From VAZQ01 sp963771845 (GTDB lineage Bacteria > Pseudomonadota > Alphaproteobacteria > Rhizobiales > Xanthobacteraceae), in NCBI GenBank assembly GCA_963771845.1, contig CAVYVC010000010.1:1-64000 (forward strand): DNA of 64,000 bases, read 5' to 3'. Positions 42,247 through 50,983 of the stretch are shown in pieces (the first letter of the stretch is position 1; every line of letters begins with the position of its first letter). A program made the translations under genes and the position numbers. The notes under the pieces were generated by a model that was not told the DNA's origin, made no database searches, and saw nothing but the letters and a program-made list of their open reading frames with translations.

Positions 42247-43197
42247 CTAGTTCAGTGGCTTCGGCACCTGGATCATTTCGGCAACGGCTTGCGGCGTCAG
42301 CGGCGACGCCATGAATTTGTTCTTGAGCACGTCAGCCAGGATCAGTTCAATTCCCCGGATCTCATCGGGCCATATCGTTGACTTCGGGAAGAAATCATCG
42401 CGCGCCCGCCGCATCGTGGATGCCGCAACGCCCGAGAACTCCGAATACATTTCCAGCGCCGTGTCGTCGGAATACATCCAGTCGATCGTATCGCGATAGG
42501 CCTGCATGAAGCGGCGAACCGCCTGCGTGCGCGTGGTAAGCGTGTCGAGATTGCCTGCGCATACCCGCACGGTCTGATCCGATCGCTCGCGGACCTCGCT
42601 GCCGCGGGCGACAATCCGGATCTTGCCTTGCTCGACCAAATCGAGGCCGATCGGAGCCGCGCCCCGCCCGATATCAATTTGGCCGCTCATTGTCATGGTC
42701 AGCGTCACCGGATGGCCGCCGGTTGCCACCGGCTTGGCGTCCACATTGTATTGGGCGAGCAGCGCCAGCACCGCGGCATGGCTGGACGAGCCGTTCTGCG
42801 AATAGCTGATCGTCCTCCCTGCGGCATCCTTTAATGACCGGATCGGCGAATCCGCCAGCACGTACCAATAGGTATCGGGCGACCCGATCATCTCGCTCGC
42901 GATGATCCGCAAGGGCGCTCCCCGGCTGTAAGCACCAATGATAGCCTCGATCCCGCCGCCGCAGAGAAGCTGCATGCTTCCCGAGATCACCGCTTGCTGC
43001 GCTTCCGGTCCTCCCTGAGTGTAAAGGATCTCGAGCTCAATTCCATATCGTTTGAAGATACCGGAGCGCTGACCGAGTTCCGCAATGGAAGTATCCCACA
43101 AGCCCCTCTGGGGGACAGCAAGCTTGAACATTTCGGAAGCCGCTGCCGGCTGTTCGAGCGACAGCACCGTCACGATCAGTAGGGGTAGCGCTCGCAT
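42247..43197 (-). CDS. ABC transporter substrate-binding protein, NMT1/SsuA-like
   Basis: I start at 43197 (MRALPLLIVTVLSLEQPAAA), which begins a signal peptide, giving 316 residues; the upstream 45 codons have no export signal. The mature protein has the NMT1/SsuA periplasmic-binding fold: KRYGIELEILYTQGGPEAQQ, then AVISGSMQLLCGGGIEAIIG and DSPIRSLKDAAGRTISYSQN. Such proteins bind sulfonates, nitrate, thiamine precursors or aromatic acids. No ATPase or permease gene follows. It lies 21 bases from the maiA-like gene on the same strand. Confidence 0.88.
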   Translation of the reverse strand: MRALPLLIVTVLSLEQPAAASEMFKLAVPQRGLWDTSIAELGQRSGIFKRYGIELEILYTQGGPEAQQAVISGSMQLLCGGGIEAIIGAYSRGAPLRIIASEMIGSPDTYWYVLADSPIRSLKDAAGRTISYSQNGSSSHAAVLALLAQYNVDAKPVATGGHPVTLTMTMSGQIDIGRGAAPIGLDLVEQGKIRIVARGSEVRERSDQTVRVCAGNLDTLTTRTQAVRRFMQAYRDTIDWMYSDDTALEMYSEFSGVAASTMRRARDDFFPKSTIWPDEIRGIELILADVLKNKFMASPLTPQAVAEMIQVPKPLN

Positions 43198-43535
43198 TGT
43201 GCCGATCGACCGAACTTCCTCCGATCGCCCCAGGATATCCAATTCATGCATAGCTGCCAGCAGGCCGGCAATGCACGAATGCTGTTCTCCGATTTTGCAG
43301 TCCCGCCGCAAGCCTAGTGGTCGATCACGCACTCGCAGTAGATGGCGGGTACACCATACGCTAAAGGAAAGCAGATAAAATCGTTGCTAGCCGCCATTGC
43401 TGCCCGCAATGCTTCGCGCCGCACCGCCCATTACCCATCTCTGCCGTCGGCCGCCAAGTTCGCTGTAACGCGCGGCACCGGCTTCTCATTCAACGATGTG
43501 GTAATGTCCAGCCCTGCTCTGAGGGGAAGGAGCCC

Positions 43536-44522
43536 ATGAGGCGTCGCGATTTCATCAACCTTCTTGGCGGCACGGTTGCCACATGGCCCTTCGCAGTCCG
43601 TGCGCAACTAGGAGGCGGGACGCGGCGGATCGGCGTGCTGATTGGCTTGGCCGAGAACGATCCGGAGACGGTGGCGCGCTTCACAAGATTTCATCAGGAG
43701 TTGGAGCGGCTGGGCTGGTTAGAGGACCGCAATATCCACATCGACTATCGCTTTGCGCCCGCTGGCGCTCAGGCGCAAGAGCGCGCAAAAGAGCTGATTG
43801 CGCTGCAACCCGAGGTGATGCTGGCTCACACTACGCCGGTCGCCACCGCGTTGCACCGTGGGACCCGCACGATTCCAATTGTGTTCGTCAACGTCTCCGA
43901 TCCGATCGGCGCTGGCCTTGTCACCAGCCTGGCTCGGCCTGGCGGGAATGTGACCGGTATGCTGCAATACGAGGAAGGCATCTTCGGCAAGTGGTTGGCA
44001 ATGCTGAAGGAGATTGCGCCGCGTATCACGCGTGTCGCTATGTTGGCCAACCCCAAACTGCCTGGGTATGACTACCTCGTGCGCTCCACGCAAGCCGCAT
44101 CACAGTCGCTTGCGATCGAACTTGTGCCCATTCCGGTCGCAAATGCCGCCGACATCGAGCGATCAATCGAGTCGTTCGCGCGTGTGCCGAACGGTGGATT
44201 GGTATTGCCGCCGGAGTCCACGACCATCTTGCATCGCGATCTTGTCATCGCGCTCGCCGCCCGGCACCGCTTGCCGGCGGTTTACTCGGCCCGATTCTGG
44301 GTCGCAGCCGGGGGCCTCATGTCCTACGGGACTGATCAGATCGACTTGTTCGGACATGCGGCATCCTACATTGACCGTATCCTGCGCGGTGTCGGGCCGG
44401 CCGATCTGCCGGTGCAGGGGCCGACCAAGTACGAAACTACTCTCAACCTCAAGACGGCAAAGATGCTCGGCCTCAATGTGCCACCGATGCTGCTCGTGCG
44501 CTCCGACGAGGTGATCGAGTGA
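43536..44522 (+). CDS. ABC transporter substrate-binding protein (ABC_sub_bind/DUF534 family), Tat-exported
   Basis: The 328-residue protein starts MRRRDFINLLGGTVATWPFA, a Tat leader. The mature part has GLAENDPETVARFTRFHQEL and LEDRNIHIDYRFAPAGAQAQ, then PIVFVNVSDPIGAGLVTSLA and RPGGNVTG, typical of the ABC_sub_bind family that is very abundant in Bradyrhizobium-type genomes. Ligands are unknown for most members. Remnant leaders of relatives lie at 4601, 8636 and 44519, and a body fragment at 14037. The next leader remnant begins in the stop codon. Confidence 0.93.
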   Translation: MRRRDFINLLGGTVATWPFAVRAQLGGGTRRIGVLIGLAENDPETVARFTRFHQELERLGWLEDRNIHIDYRFAPAGAQAQERAKELIALQPEVMLAHTTPVATALHRGTRTIPIVFVNVSDPIGAGLVTSLARPGGNVTGMLQYEEGIFGKWLAMLKEIAPRITRVAMLANPKLPGYDYLVRSTQAASQSLAIELVPIPVANAADIERSIESFARVPNGGLVLPPESTTILHRDLVIALAARHRLPAVYSARFWVAAGGLMSYGTDQIDLFGHAASYIDRILRGVGPADLPVQGPTKYETTLNLKTAKMLGLNVPPMLLVRSDEVIE

Positions 44523-44632
44523 GGAGGCGTGAGTTCATTACACTGCTTTTCGATACGTGGTCAGCACCGCGATTGCATCGAGAAATACAATCTCTTGAGG
44601 ATGCTGCTGCGGTGTTTCCGATTGGCGAATGA
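44519..44632 (+). pseudogene. Leader remnant of a second, deleted ABC substrate-binding gene
   Basis: A GTG at 44519 overlaps the stop codon of the intact gene and starts MRRREFITLLFDTW (first codon GTG), the same Tat leader, before losing homology; a stop follows after 37 codons. A tandem second gene, translationally coupled to the first, seems to have been deleted except for its start. Confidence 0.65.
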
Positions 44633-44772
44633 TCCGGCCGTATGAATAGCCAACTGCAGACACCGTTTGAACCCCTTCGCCGCGAGGAGTATTTCTCCGT
44701 CCTCAATCGGATCGGCGAGCGCCATTCTGATTAATTTGTCGTCGGATAGACACGGCGTGGGAGGAAGAACAC

Positions 44773-45756
44773 GTGGATAGACGCAGCTTCGTCATCAGCA
44801 GCGCCGCGTCGGCCACCGTGCTGGGGGCAAGGACGGCATTCGCGGAGGATGTCTTTCCCGCGCGTGCAATCACCATCATCAACGCGTTTCCGCCAGGCGG
44901 CGCCAACGATATCGTGACGCGGCCGCTGGCGGCGGTGCTCGAACCAATCCTCAAGCAGCCGGTAGTGATCGAGACCAAGGCTGGCGCCGGCGGCCAGGTC
45001 GGCGCCCAAGTCGCTGCCAGCGCCAAGCCGGACGGCTACACGCTGTTGTCGCATAACACTGGCATCTCCGGATTCGCCGAAGTCGATAAGTTGTTCGGAC
45101 GCGTGCCCAAATTCACCCGCGCCGATTTCATCCCGCTCGCGCGTCTGGTCGCCGATCCGGTCGTGCTTCTGGTCAATGACAAGCAGCCGTACAAGACGCT
45201 CAAGGACTTCATCGACGACGCCAAGGAGCGCCCAGACCAGGTTCTCTACAGCTCGGGCGGCCTTTACGGCGCTACCCATCTGCCGATGGCGCTGCTCTCC
45301 AAGGCGGCCGGCGGGCTGAAGCTTCGCCATCTGCCGACCAATGGCGGCGGCCCCGCCATCACCGCCCTCCTCGGAAATAACGTGCAGTCGAGCGCGCAAT
45401 CGGTGTCCGCGTCGCTCACACATATCAGGGCTGGCAAGCTGCATCCGCTCGCGCTGTACGGTGGCGCGCGCTCGAAAGTGCTGCCTGATGTCCCGACGCT
45501 CAAGGAACTCGGCTACGACGTCGAATACTATTTATGGGTCGGGCTTTTTGCGCCGAAAGGTACATCGCCGCAGGTCGTGTCTGTTCTGCGCGCCGGCATC
45601 AACAAGGCCGCGAATGGCGACCAATACACGACCATGCTTACGAGTCTTGGCCTGGAACTCGCCTACATGGATCAGCCAGAGTTCGCCAAGTTCTGGGATG
45701 CCGACGCCAAGCGCGTCGTGGATGCGGTCGACGAGATCGGCCGGGTACAGGGATAA
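44773..45756 (+). CDS. Bug/TctC-family binding protein with a twin-arginine leader
   Basis: The gene starts with GTG at 44773 (GGGAGGAAG upstream) and encodes 327 residues. The leader DRRSFVISSAASATVLGART has a twin Arg and looks Tat-type, unlike the Sec leaders of the three Bug copies at 38-41 kb. Mature blocks are ARAITIINAFPPGGANDIVT and EPILKQPVVIETKAGAGGQV, then GGLYGATHLPMALL. It is a distinct subgroup of the family. The ligand is unknown and no permease genes are adjacent. Confidence 0.9.
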   Translation: MDRRSFVISSAASATVLGARTAFAEDVFPARAITIINAFPPGGANDIVTRPLAAVLEPILKQPVVIETKAGAGGQVGAQVAASAKPDGYTLLSHNTGISGFAEVDKLFGRVPKFTRADFIPLARLVADPVVLLVNDKQPYKTLKDFIDDAKERPDQVLYSSGGLYGATHLPMALLSKAAGGLKLRHLPTNGGGPAITALLGNNVQSSAQSVSASLTHIRAGKLHPLALYGGARSKVLPDVPTLKELGYDVEYYLWVGLFAPKGTSPQVVSVLRAGINKAANGDQYTTMLTSLGLELAYMDQPEFAKFWDADAKRVVDAVDEIGRVQG

Positions 45757-46155
45757 CACAAGGCTTTCGGCAGCAAGATTTCCCGCCGGGGTAGTGGGCC
45801 GATTACTCCGGTTTTCGGCGTGGACCCATGGCTCCGACGGGCTCTTTTTCAGCCTCACGGACAAGGTGACAGCGCTCTGGGGGAAGCTTTGCAGAATTTG
45901 GATAGCTCATTCAACTATTGATACATATCGTTACAAGAACGCACACGCAATAGATGTAGTTTTGCGGAACGGGGCGAAAAACAGACGCGGGATCAATACG
46001 GCTGCGCCCTCTGAGACGGCAGCCGGAATAGCGCTCGCACATGCTCATTACGCATGGCTGCGGCGCACCAAAACGCCTATTGCAGCGCAGCATGGAGCAC
46101 TATGTTTGGGGTCAAATCGAATCGGGCTTCGCCCCAATCGAGAAAGGAAACCAAC
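45757..46155. other. Intergenic stretch, no gene recognised
   Basis: A rather AT-rich segment (about 45890-45970) probably carries the promoter of the DUF1127 gene. No coding frame or repeat was recognised. Confidence 0.5.
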
Positions 46156-46314
46156 ATGTTAGTCGGAATCATCAACTTTCTTCGCGCCTGGAAGCGCTAC
46201 AATGCCGGGCTCAATGAGCTTTATCGGCTCGGCGATCGCGAACTGGCCGACATCGGACTTACGCGGGGCGATATTCCGCGGGTTGCCTGGGAAAATGCCC
46301 ACCGCATATCCTGA
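46156..46314 (+). CDS. DUF1127 small protein (52 aa)
   Basis: The ATG at 46156 follows AAAGGAAACCAAC. The protein contains the DUF1127 core LRAWKRYNAGLNELYRLGDR, then ELADIGLTRGDIPRV. In alphaproteobacteria such short Arg-rich proteins bind RNA or regulators and affect phosphate, carbon or stress responses; which applies here is unknown. A strong terminator follows 12 bases after the stop codon, so it is a single-gene transcription unit. Confidence 0.92.
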   Translation: MLVGIINFLRAWKRYNAGLNELYRLGDRELADIGLTRGDIPRVAWENAHRIS

Positions 46315-46326
46315 GTAATCTCCGAA

Positions 46327-46350
46327 AGCGCCCGCCCCCGAGCGGGCGCT
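46327..46350 (+). terminator. Rho-independent-type hairpin after the DUF1127 gene
   Basis: AGCGCCCGC and GCGGGCGCT form a perfect 9-bp GC-rich stem around CCCCGA. Only a short T stretch follows, as is common in high-GC genomes. Confidence 0.8.
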
Positions 46351-46457
46351 TCGCCATTTGGCCCACCCCCCATCCCGGGGGTGAACGCGCCGTTCCGCCG
46401 CCTGCAAGTCAGAGAGCTCCTATTGTCGGCCTGAATGCACGGGCTTAGCTTGCATTC

Positions 46458-47885
46458 ATGGCCAGCCAAAACCATCCGGTCCACATCGTCGGCGGCGGGC
46501 TCGCCGGGTCCGAAGCTGCCTGGCAGCTCGCTACCCGAGGTGTTGGCGTGGTGCTGCACGAAATGCGCCCCGTCTCCACCACGGCTGCGCATAAGACGCA
46601 CGCGCTCGCCGAGCTCGTCTGCTCCAACTCCTTTCGATCCGATGACAGGGAGCACAACGCGGTCGGCCTGCTGCACGAGGAGATGCGGCGGCTGAACTCT
46701 TTGATCATGCGGGCTGCCGACACGAACCAGGTGCCGGCCGGAGGCGCGCTGGCGGTCGATCGGGCAGGTTTTGCGGCCGCTGTCACCACCGCACTTGCAC
46801 AGCACCCGTTGATTGAGATCCGCCGCGAGGAGCTCGCCGGGCTGCCACCGCGCGAATGGGACAGCGTCATTATTGCAACCGGCCCCCTCACCTCACCGGC
46901 GCTCGCCGATGCGATCGTGAAATTGACCGGTCAGGATGCGCTGGCCTTCTTCGACGCGATCGCCCCCATCGTTTACTGCGACAGCATCGACATGTCGGTC
47001 GCTTGGCGGCAGTCGCGCTACGATAAGGCCGGGCCCGGCGGATCGGGCGCCGACTACATCAATTGCCCGCTCACGCGCGAACAGTATTTCGCCTTTGTCG
47101 AGGCCTTGCTGGCAGGAGAGAAAGTCGCATTCCACGAATGGGAAGCGGCAACGCCCTATTTCGATGGCTGTCTGCCCATTGAAGTAATGGCGGAGCGAGG
47201 GCCGGAAACTCTGCGGCACGGGCCCATGAAGCCGTTTGGGCTTACCAACCCGCATGCTGCGGGAGTGAAGCCCTACGCCGTGGTGCAGCTGCGCCAGGAC
47301 AATCGGCTCGGCACTCTGTTCAACATGGTGGGATTCCAGACCAAGCTCAAACACGCCGAGCAGGTGCGCATCTTCCGCTCCATTGCGGGCCTGGGAAGAG
47401 CCGAGTTCGCTCGCCTCGGCGGCTTGCACCGCAACACCTTCATCAACGCTCCAAAGCTTCTCGATGGCACGCTGCGGATGCGAACCGAGCCGCGGCTACG
47501 CTTTGCTGGACAGATCACGGGCTGTGAGGGTTATGTCGAATCCGCAGCCATCGGTCTCCTCGCCGGCCGCTTCGCCGCAGCGGAGCTATTCTGCGAGCCT
47601 ATTGCCTTGCCACCTGCAACCACCGCGCATGGCGCTCTTCTCGCTCACGTCACCGGCGGCCACCTGGAGCCAGCGGAGAGCGCCGACCATGGCGCGCGGT
47701 CCTATCAGCCCATGAACATCAATTTCGGCCTTTTCCCGCCGCTTTGCGGCCCTCTCAAGCGCGACAACGGGCGGCGTTTACGCGGCACGGAAAAGAGCCT
47801 GGCCAAGAAACGCGCGCTTACCCGGCGCGCCCTCGATGATCTCGATCGCTGGATCACGGGCGAGCTTCCCGTCGCCGCGGAATGA
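46458..47885 (+). CDS. trmFO: tRNA (uracil-54-C5)-methyltransferase, folate/FAD-dependent
   Basis: The 475-residue flavoprotein makes ribothymidine at tRNA position 54 with methylenetetrahydrofolate and FADH2. The N-terminus HPVHIVGGGLAGSEAAWQLA is the FAD-binding motif. The catalytic cysteines are Cys55 in ELVCSNSFRSD and Cys238 in FDGCLPIEVMAERG. TLFNMVGFQTKLKHAEQVRI and QITGCEGYVESAAIGLLAGR follow. All key residues are present. The stop codon overlaps the start of the downstream kinase-like gene (ATGA), so the two are coupled. I see no strong ribosome-binding site before the ATG. Confidence 0.97.
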   Translation: MASQNHPVHIVGGGLAGSEAAWQLATRGVGVVLHEMRPVSTTAAHKTHALAELVCSNSFRSDDREHNAVGLLHEEMRRLNSLIMRAADTNQVPAGGALAVDRAGFAAAVTTALAQHPLIEIRREELAGLPPREWDSVIIATGPLTSPALADAIVKLTGQDALAFFDAIAPIVYCDSIDMSVAWRQSRYDKAGPGGSGADYINCPLTREQYFAFVEALLAGEKVAFHEWEAATPYFDGCLPIEVMAERGPETLRHGPMKPFGLTNPHAAGVKPYAVVQLRQDNRLGTLFNMVGFQTKLKHAEQVRIFRSIAGLGRAEFARLGGLHRNTFINAPKLLDGTLRMRTEPRLRFAGQITGCEGYVESAAIGLLAGRFAAAELFCEPIALPPATTAHGALLAHVTGGHLEPAESADHGARSYQPMNINFGLFPPLCGPLKRDNGRRLRGTEKSLAKKRALTRRALDDLDRWITGELPVAAE

Positions 47886-48940
47886 GCGCTGCACCAAACG
47901 AGATCGCGCAGGGCTGGAGTGAAGGCGTCGTTCTCAAGCGCGACCTGCTCTCGACCGTCGAGCGCGGCCGCTTTGGCGCATCGCGCGGGAACGCCGTCAT
48001 GCGCCGGATCGATCAGGTGCCCTGGTGGAGCTTTGCCCTGGCGCGGCATCTGTTCGCGCGCGAGCGGCGCACGCTCGCGGTTGCGGGCAAGCTTGGCATC
48101 GCTCCCACCCTCCTCTACAGCGGCCGGCGCGTGCTGGTGCGCAGCTGGATCGAGGGTTTGCCCCTTCATCTTGCCAAGCCGCACGGGGACGGTGCCTATT
48201 TTCGGTCGGCCAAAACCGCACTGCATACCCTTCATCGCGCCGGCATCTGCCACAACGATCTCGCCAAGGAGCAGAACTGGTTGCGCGGCGCCGATGGGCG
48301 CGCCTATCTGATGGATTTTCAGCTTGCCTCTCAGTTCCGCCGCCGGAACTGGCTGTTCCGCATTGCCGCGTACGAGGATTTGCGGCACCTGCTCAAGCAC
48401 AAGCAACGCTATTTGCCGGGGGCGGTCACTCCCGCCGAGCGGCGGGTGCTCGGGCGCAAGAGTGTTTTGACCCGTGTTTGGATGGCGACCGGCAAGAAGT
48501 TTTATTATGCCATCACGCGCGGCCTGTTTCGCTTTACCGACCGGGAGGGCGGCGGCCGCCGGCTTGTCCACGACGCCCCGCTCATCGCGGCGCGCCTCAA
48601 CACGCATCCTCAGGTACGCGAGAGCGTGGTCGTTGCTTTTCCGGACCGGCGCGCGGGCACGGGGCTTTATGCTTTTGTCGAGGCGGCGCCGGGGCTGAGC
48701 GAAGAGCGGTTGCGCGAATTCATTGCGAGTGGATCTCTTCCGCGGCCACCGGAGCACCTGCAACTCATCGATGAGCTGCCGCGGTGCGTCACCGGCGAGG
48801 TGCGCAGCGAAATCCTGCAGCTCATCGCCATGAATCAGGTGGATCTGATCGACACGCTGCTTGCCAACGAACGCGAGCGCAGCCTCGTCGGACGCATCGT
48901 CGCGCAGCGCCGTAACCTGCGTGACCGATTCTCGTTTTAG
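47882..48940 (+). CDS. RIO/lipopolysaccharide-kinase-like protein fused to an acyl-CoA synthetase C-terminal domain
   Basis: The 352-residue protein has two unlike parts. Residues about 30-190 look like an atypical protein/sugar kinase: catalytic loop CHNDLAKEQNW (His124, Asp126, Asn132) and a DFG-equivalent LMDFQLAS (Asp145). Residues about 235-330 resemble the C-terminal lid domain of AMP-forming acyl-CoA synthetases, with HPQVRESVVVAFPDRRAG and LQLIDELPRCVTGEVRSEIL. The large adenylating domain is absent. In the normal 'PR-T-x-x-GK' motif the catalytic Lys is replaced by Glu306, so the lid part cannot work as in a synthetase and may bind a ligand or a partner. The gene overlaps trmFO by four bases. 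Confidence 0.75.
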   Translation: MSAAPNEIAQGWSEGVVLKRDLLSTVERGRFGASRGNAVMRRIDQVPWWSFALARHLFARERRTLAVAGKLGIAPTLLYSGRRVLVRSWIEGLPLHLAKPHGDGAYFRSAKTALHTLHRAGICHNDLAKEQNWLRGADGRAYLMDFQLASQFRRRNWLFRIAAYEDLRHLLKHKQRYLPGAVTPAERRVLGRKSVLTRVWMATGKKFYYAITRGLFRFTDREGGGRRLVHDAPLIAARLNTHPQVRESVVVAFPDRRAGTGLYAFVEAAPGLSEERLREFIASGSLPRPPEHLQLIDELPRCVTGEVRSEILQLIAMNQVDLIDTLLANERERSLVGRIVAQRRNLRDRFSF

Positions 48941-48963
48941 CGTCGCGTTAGTCTGTTGCCCGT

Positions 48964-50019
48964 TCAAACTTTAAAGAAGCTGGTGAAGTGTTGAATGATT
49001 TTGTCCGGTACCTCCTCCTGGATGTAGTGCCCACACTCGATAGCCTCGTGCGCGACGATGTTCGACGCATAGCGCTTCCATACGTCCAGGAATTCCTTGG
49101 CGCGCTCGGGCGACTGGCCGCGTGCCCCCCAAAGCAAAAGCAGCGGAATATCGATTTTCCTGTCCTTGTCGGCCGTGTCCATCTCGAAATCGCACGTTGC
49201 CGTTGCCCGGTAGTCGCGACACGAGCCGGTAATCGTTTTCAGCGTGTAGCAGCGGACATACTCGTTGATCGCCGTGTCGGTCAAAAAGCCGATGCCGGTG
49301 CCGCCGCGGATCATCATGCGGCTCTTGATGAAATATTCAGCCGGCACGGCGCTGATCAGCCGCTCTGGAAACGGCTCTGGCTGCGCCATGAAGCCCCAAT
49401 GCCACGTTCGGATCACCCAATTCTTCGTGATGTTCGTCCAGACGTGATAGTTGGGCACAACGTCCATGATGCATGCTTTGATGATGCGCTCGGGATGATC
49501 GAGGCACAGCCGGTGCGTGGTGCGCCCGCCGCGGTCGTGACCGGCGACCATGAAGCGCTGATATCCGAGTTGCTCCATGATCTCGACGAGATCGCGTGCC
49601 ATCTCGCGGAAGCTGAAATTGATGTTGTTGGGACCGGGATCGGGCAATGAGCTGTCGCCGTAGCCGCGCAGGTCGGGAAGAATGACATGGTATTGCTGGG
49701 CGAGCTTGCTTGCGACCTTGTACCAGCAGGTGTGGTTTTCCGGATTGCCATGGACGAGCAGTAGCGCCGGGCCGGAGCCGCCGTGGCGCAGCCGAATTAC
49801 GGCCCCGCCGGTGCGCATATCGAGATGCTGGAAGCCGGGGAAGTGGGCCGCCATCTCGGCTGAACCCCAGCGCGTAGGATCCCGTCGATAGTCGGCGTCA
49901 GTCGCGACTGCCATTGCGCTTGTGTCCTGGGCGGTCGCCGGGCTCGCCAAAACTGAAGCGGCGAAGCCTGATAGCGCGGCTCCTGCGAGCGAATCGCGCC
50001 GGTTTGTCTCGATGCTCAT
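48964..50019 (-). CDS. Exported alpha/beta hydrolase, haloacetate dehalogenase-like
   Basis: The 351-residue protein has an N-terminal export signal with two Arg (NRRDSLAGAALSGFAAS). The hydrolase fold shows LLLVHGNPENHTCWYKV (oxyanion hole), nucleophile Asp in AGHDRGGRTTHRL and the catalytic His near IECGHYIQEEVPDKI. Asp as nucleophile in 'GHDRG' with Arg next to it is the fluoroacetate/haloacetate dehalogenase and epoxide hydrolase pattern. WHWGFMAQPEPFPERL gives the Trp that often contacts a halide. The substrate is not known. Confidence 0.87.
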   Translation of the reverse strand: MSIETNRRDSLAGAALSGFAASVLASPATAQDTSAMAVATDADYRRDPTRWGSAEMAAHFPGFQHLDMRTGGAVIRLRHGGSGPALLLVHGNPENHTCWYKVASKLAQQYHVILPDLRGYGDSSLPDPGPNNINFSFREMARDLVEIMEQLGYQRFMVAGHDRGGRTTHRLCLDHPERIIKACIMDVVPNYHVWTNITKNWVIRTWHWGFMAQPEPFPERLISAVPAEYFIKSRMMIRGGTGIGFLTDTAINEYVRCYTLKTITGSCRDYRATATCDFEMDTADKDRKIDIPLLLLWGARGQSPERAKEFLDVWKRYASNIVAHEAIECGHYIQEEVPDKIIQHFTSFFKV

Positions 50020-50083
50020 CGCTGCGTCCCTGAATCTGTTCCAATGCTATTTCGCTATGGGTGTAACCCATTTGCGTCCATGG

Positions 50084-50959
50084 TCATGTTTGCAACGGAC
50101 TTGCGAAAAGCCGTGCCGGTTGCCGGGCGGCGCGCCAGATAAGCCACTGCCGTCGCCATGCTGAAAGCTCGACCGGCCGCAAAGGATCATAGTCGGCGCG
50201 CTCCATGCGCGCCAGAACAGGACTTGCAAGCGCAACCGGCAGGAATGCCGGAACTGATCTGGACATCATGGTGGACTGCATGCGCTGAGCCTGCTGCAAA
50301 TGCTCCCGGGCAATGAGGCGCATTTCGGCGAGTGCCGCACGCAGTCCGGCAGTCACACGAAGCCGCGACACGTCGTGCCGCGCGACGCCGTGGCGATCGA
50401 GAATTTCTAGTGGAATGTAGAGCTGCCCACGCCGCGCATGAACAGGGAATGCTGCCAGCAGCCCGGTGAAGGCGTAAGCAAGCCCGGCATGATGAGCCAG
50501 GTCACCTAACAGGTCACTTAATTCGGCGCTCCCATCGTCGATTACTTGAGCGGATAATCGAATAAGATTGGAAGACGCTGCATCGGCATAGGTGTTGAGA
50601 TCAGCGAGGGTGCGCATCGGCTCGTCATAAAGGTCAAACCGGCGCGCATCGATGAGAGCTGCAAGCTGCCCGGCTGCAAGCCTGTGGCGTGCGATGGTGG
50701 CAAGGAGCGCCGCTGCTACGGGATGGCCGGCAACCCCGCCATGCGCCTCGCCAGCGAGCACGTCGCTCCACCATTGCAGGCGGATTTCACCGGCAACAGA
50801 CCCGTGCGCCACCGCGCGCACGCGCGCGATTTCGAGGTTGAAGGCGTAGAGGGCATAGAGAGCGCCTCGGCGCTCGGCGGGCGCGAACAGGGCGGCAAGA
50901 AAGCGGTCCCGGTCCCCCGAACGGACCAGCCGCTCACAATGCGCCACTGCGTTCTGCAT
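50084..50959 (-). CDS. Squalene/phytoene synthase family protein (NDUFAF6-like branch)
   Basis: The 291-residue all-helical protein has ALYAFNLEIARVRAVAHGSV, then EIRLQWWSDVLAGEAHGGVA and SNLIRLSAQVIDDGSAELSD, with HHAGLAYAFTGLLAAFPVHA later. The first aspartate-rich motif of true synthases (DxxxD) is poorly kept, as in the complex I assembly factor branch (NDUFAF6). Near secDF it matches the gene order of Bradyrhizobium-like genomes, where it is annotated as a phytoene/squalene synthase family protein. No carotenoid genes are nearby. Confidence 0.85.
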   Translation of the reverse strand: MQNAVAHCERLVRSGDRDRFLAALFAPAERRGALYALYAFNLEIARVRAVAHGSVAGEIRLQWWSDVLAGEAHGGVAGHPVAAALLATIARHRLAAGQLAALIDARRFDLYDEPMRTLADLNTYADAASSNLIRLSAQVIDDGSAELSDLLGDLAHHAGLAYAFTGLLAAFPVHARRGQLYIPLEILDRHGVARHDVSRLRVTAGLRAALAEMRLIAREHLQQAQRMQSTMMSRSVPAFLPVALASPVLARMERADYDPLRPVELSAWRRQWLIWRAARQPARLFASPLQT

Positions 50960-50983
50960 GGCTTCAGGGCGCCTTGGTCCATA

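Noticed and set aside
47705..48967. A 420-codon minus-strand frame opposite the kinase-lid gene
   Set aside because: The plus-strand gene has catalytic motifs and a coupled start; the antisense frame has neither start signal nor homology.
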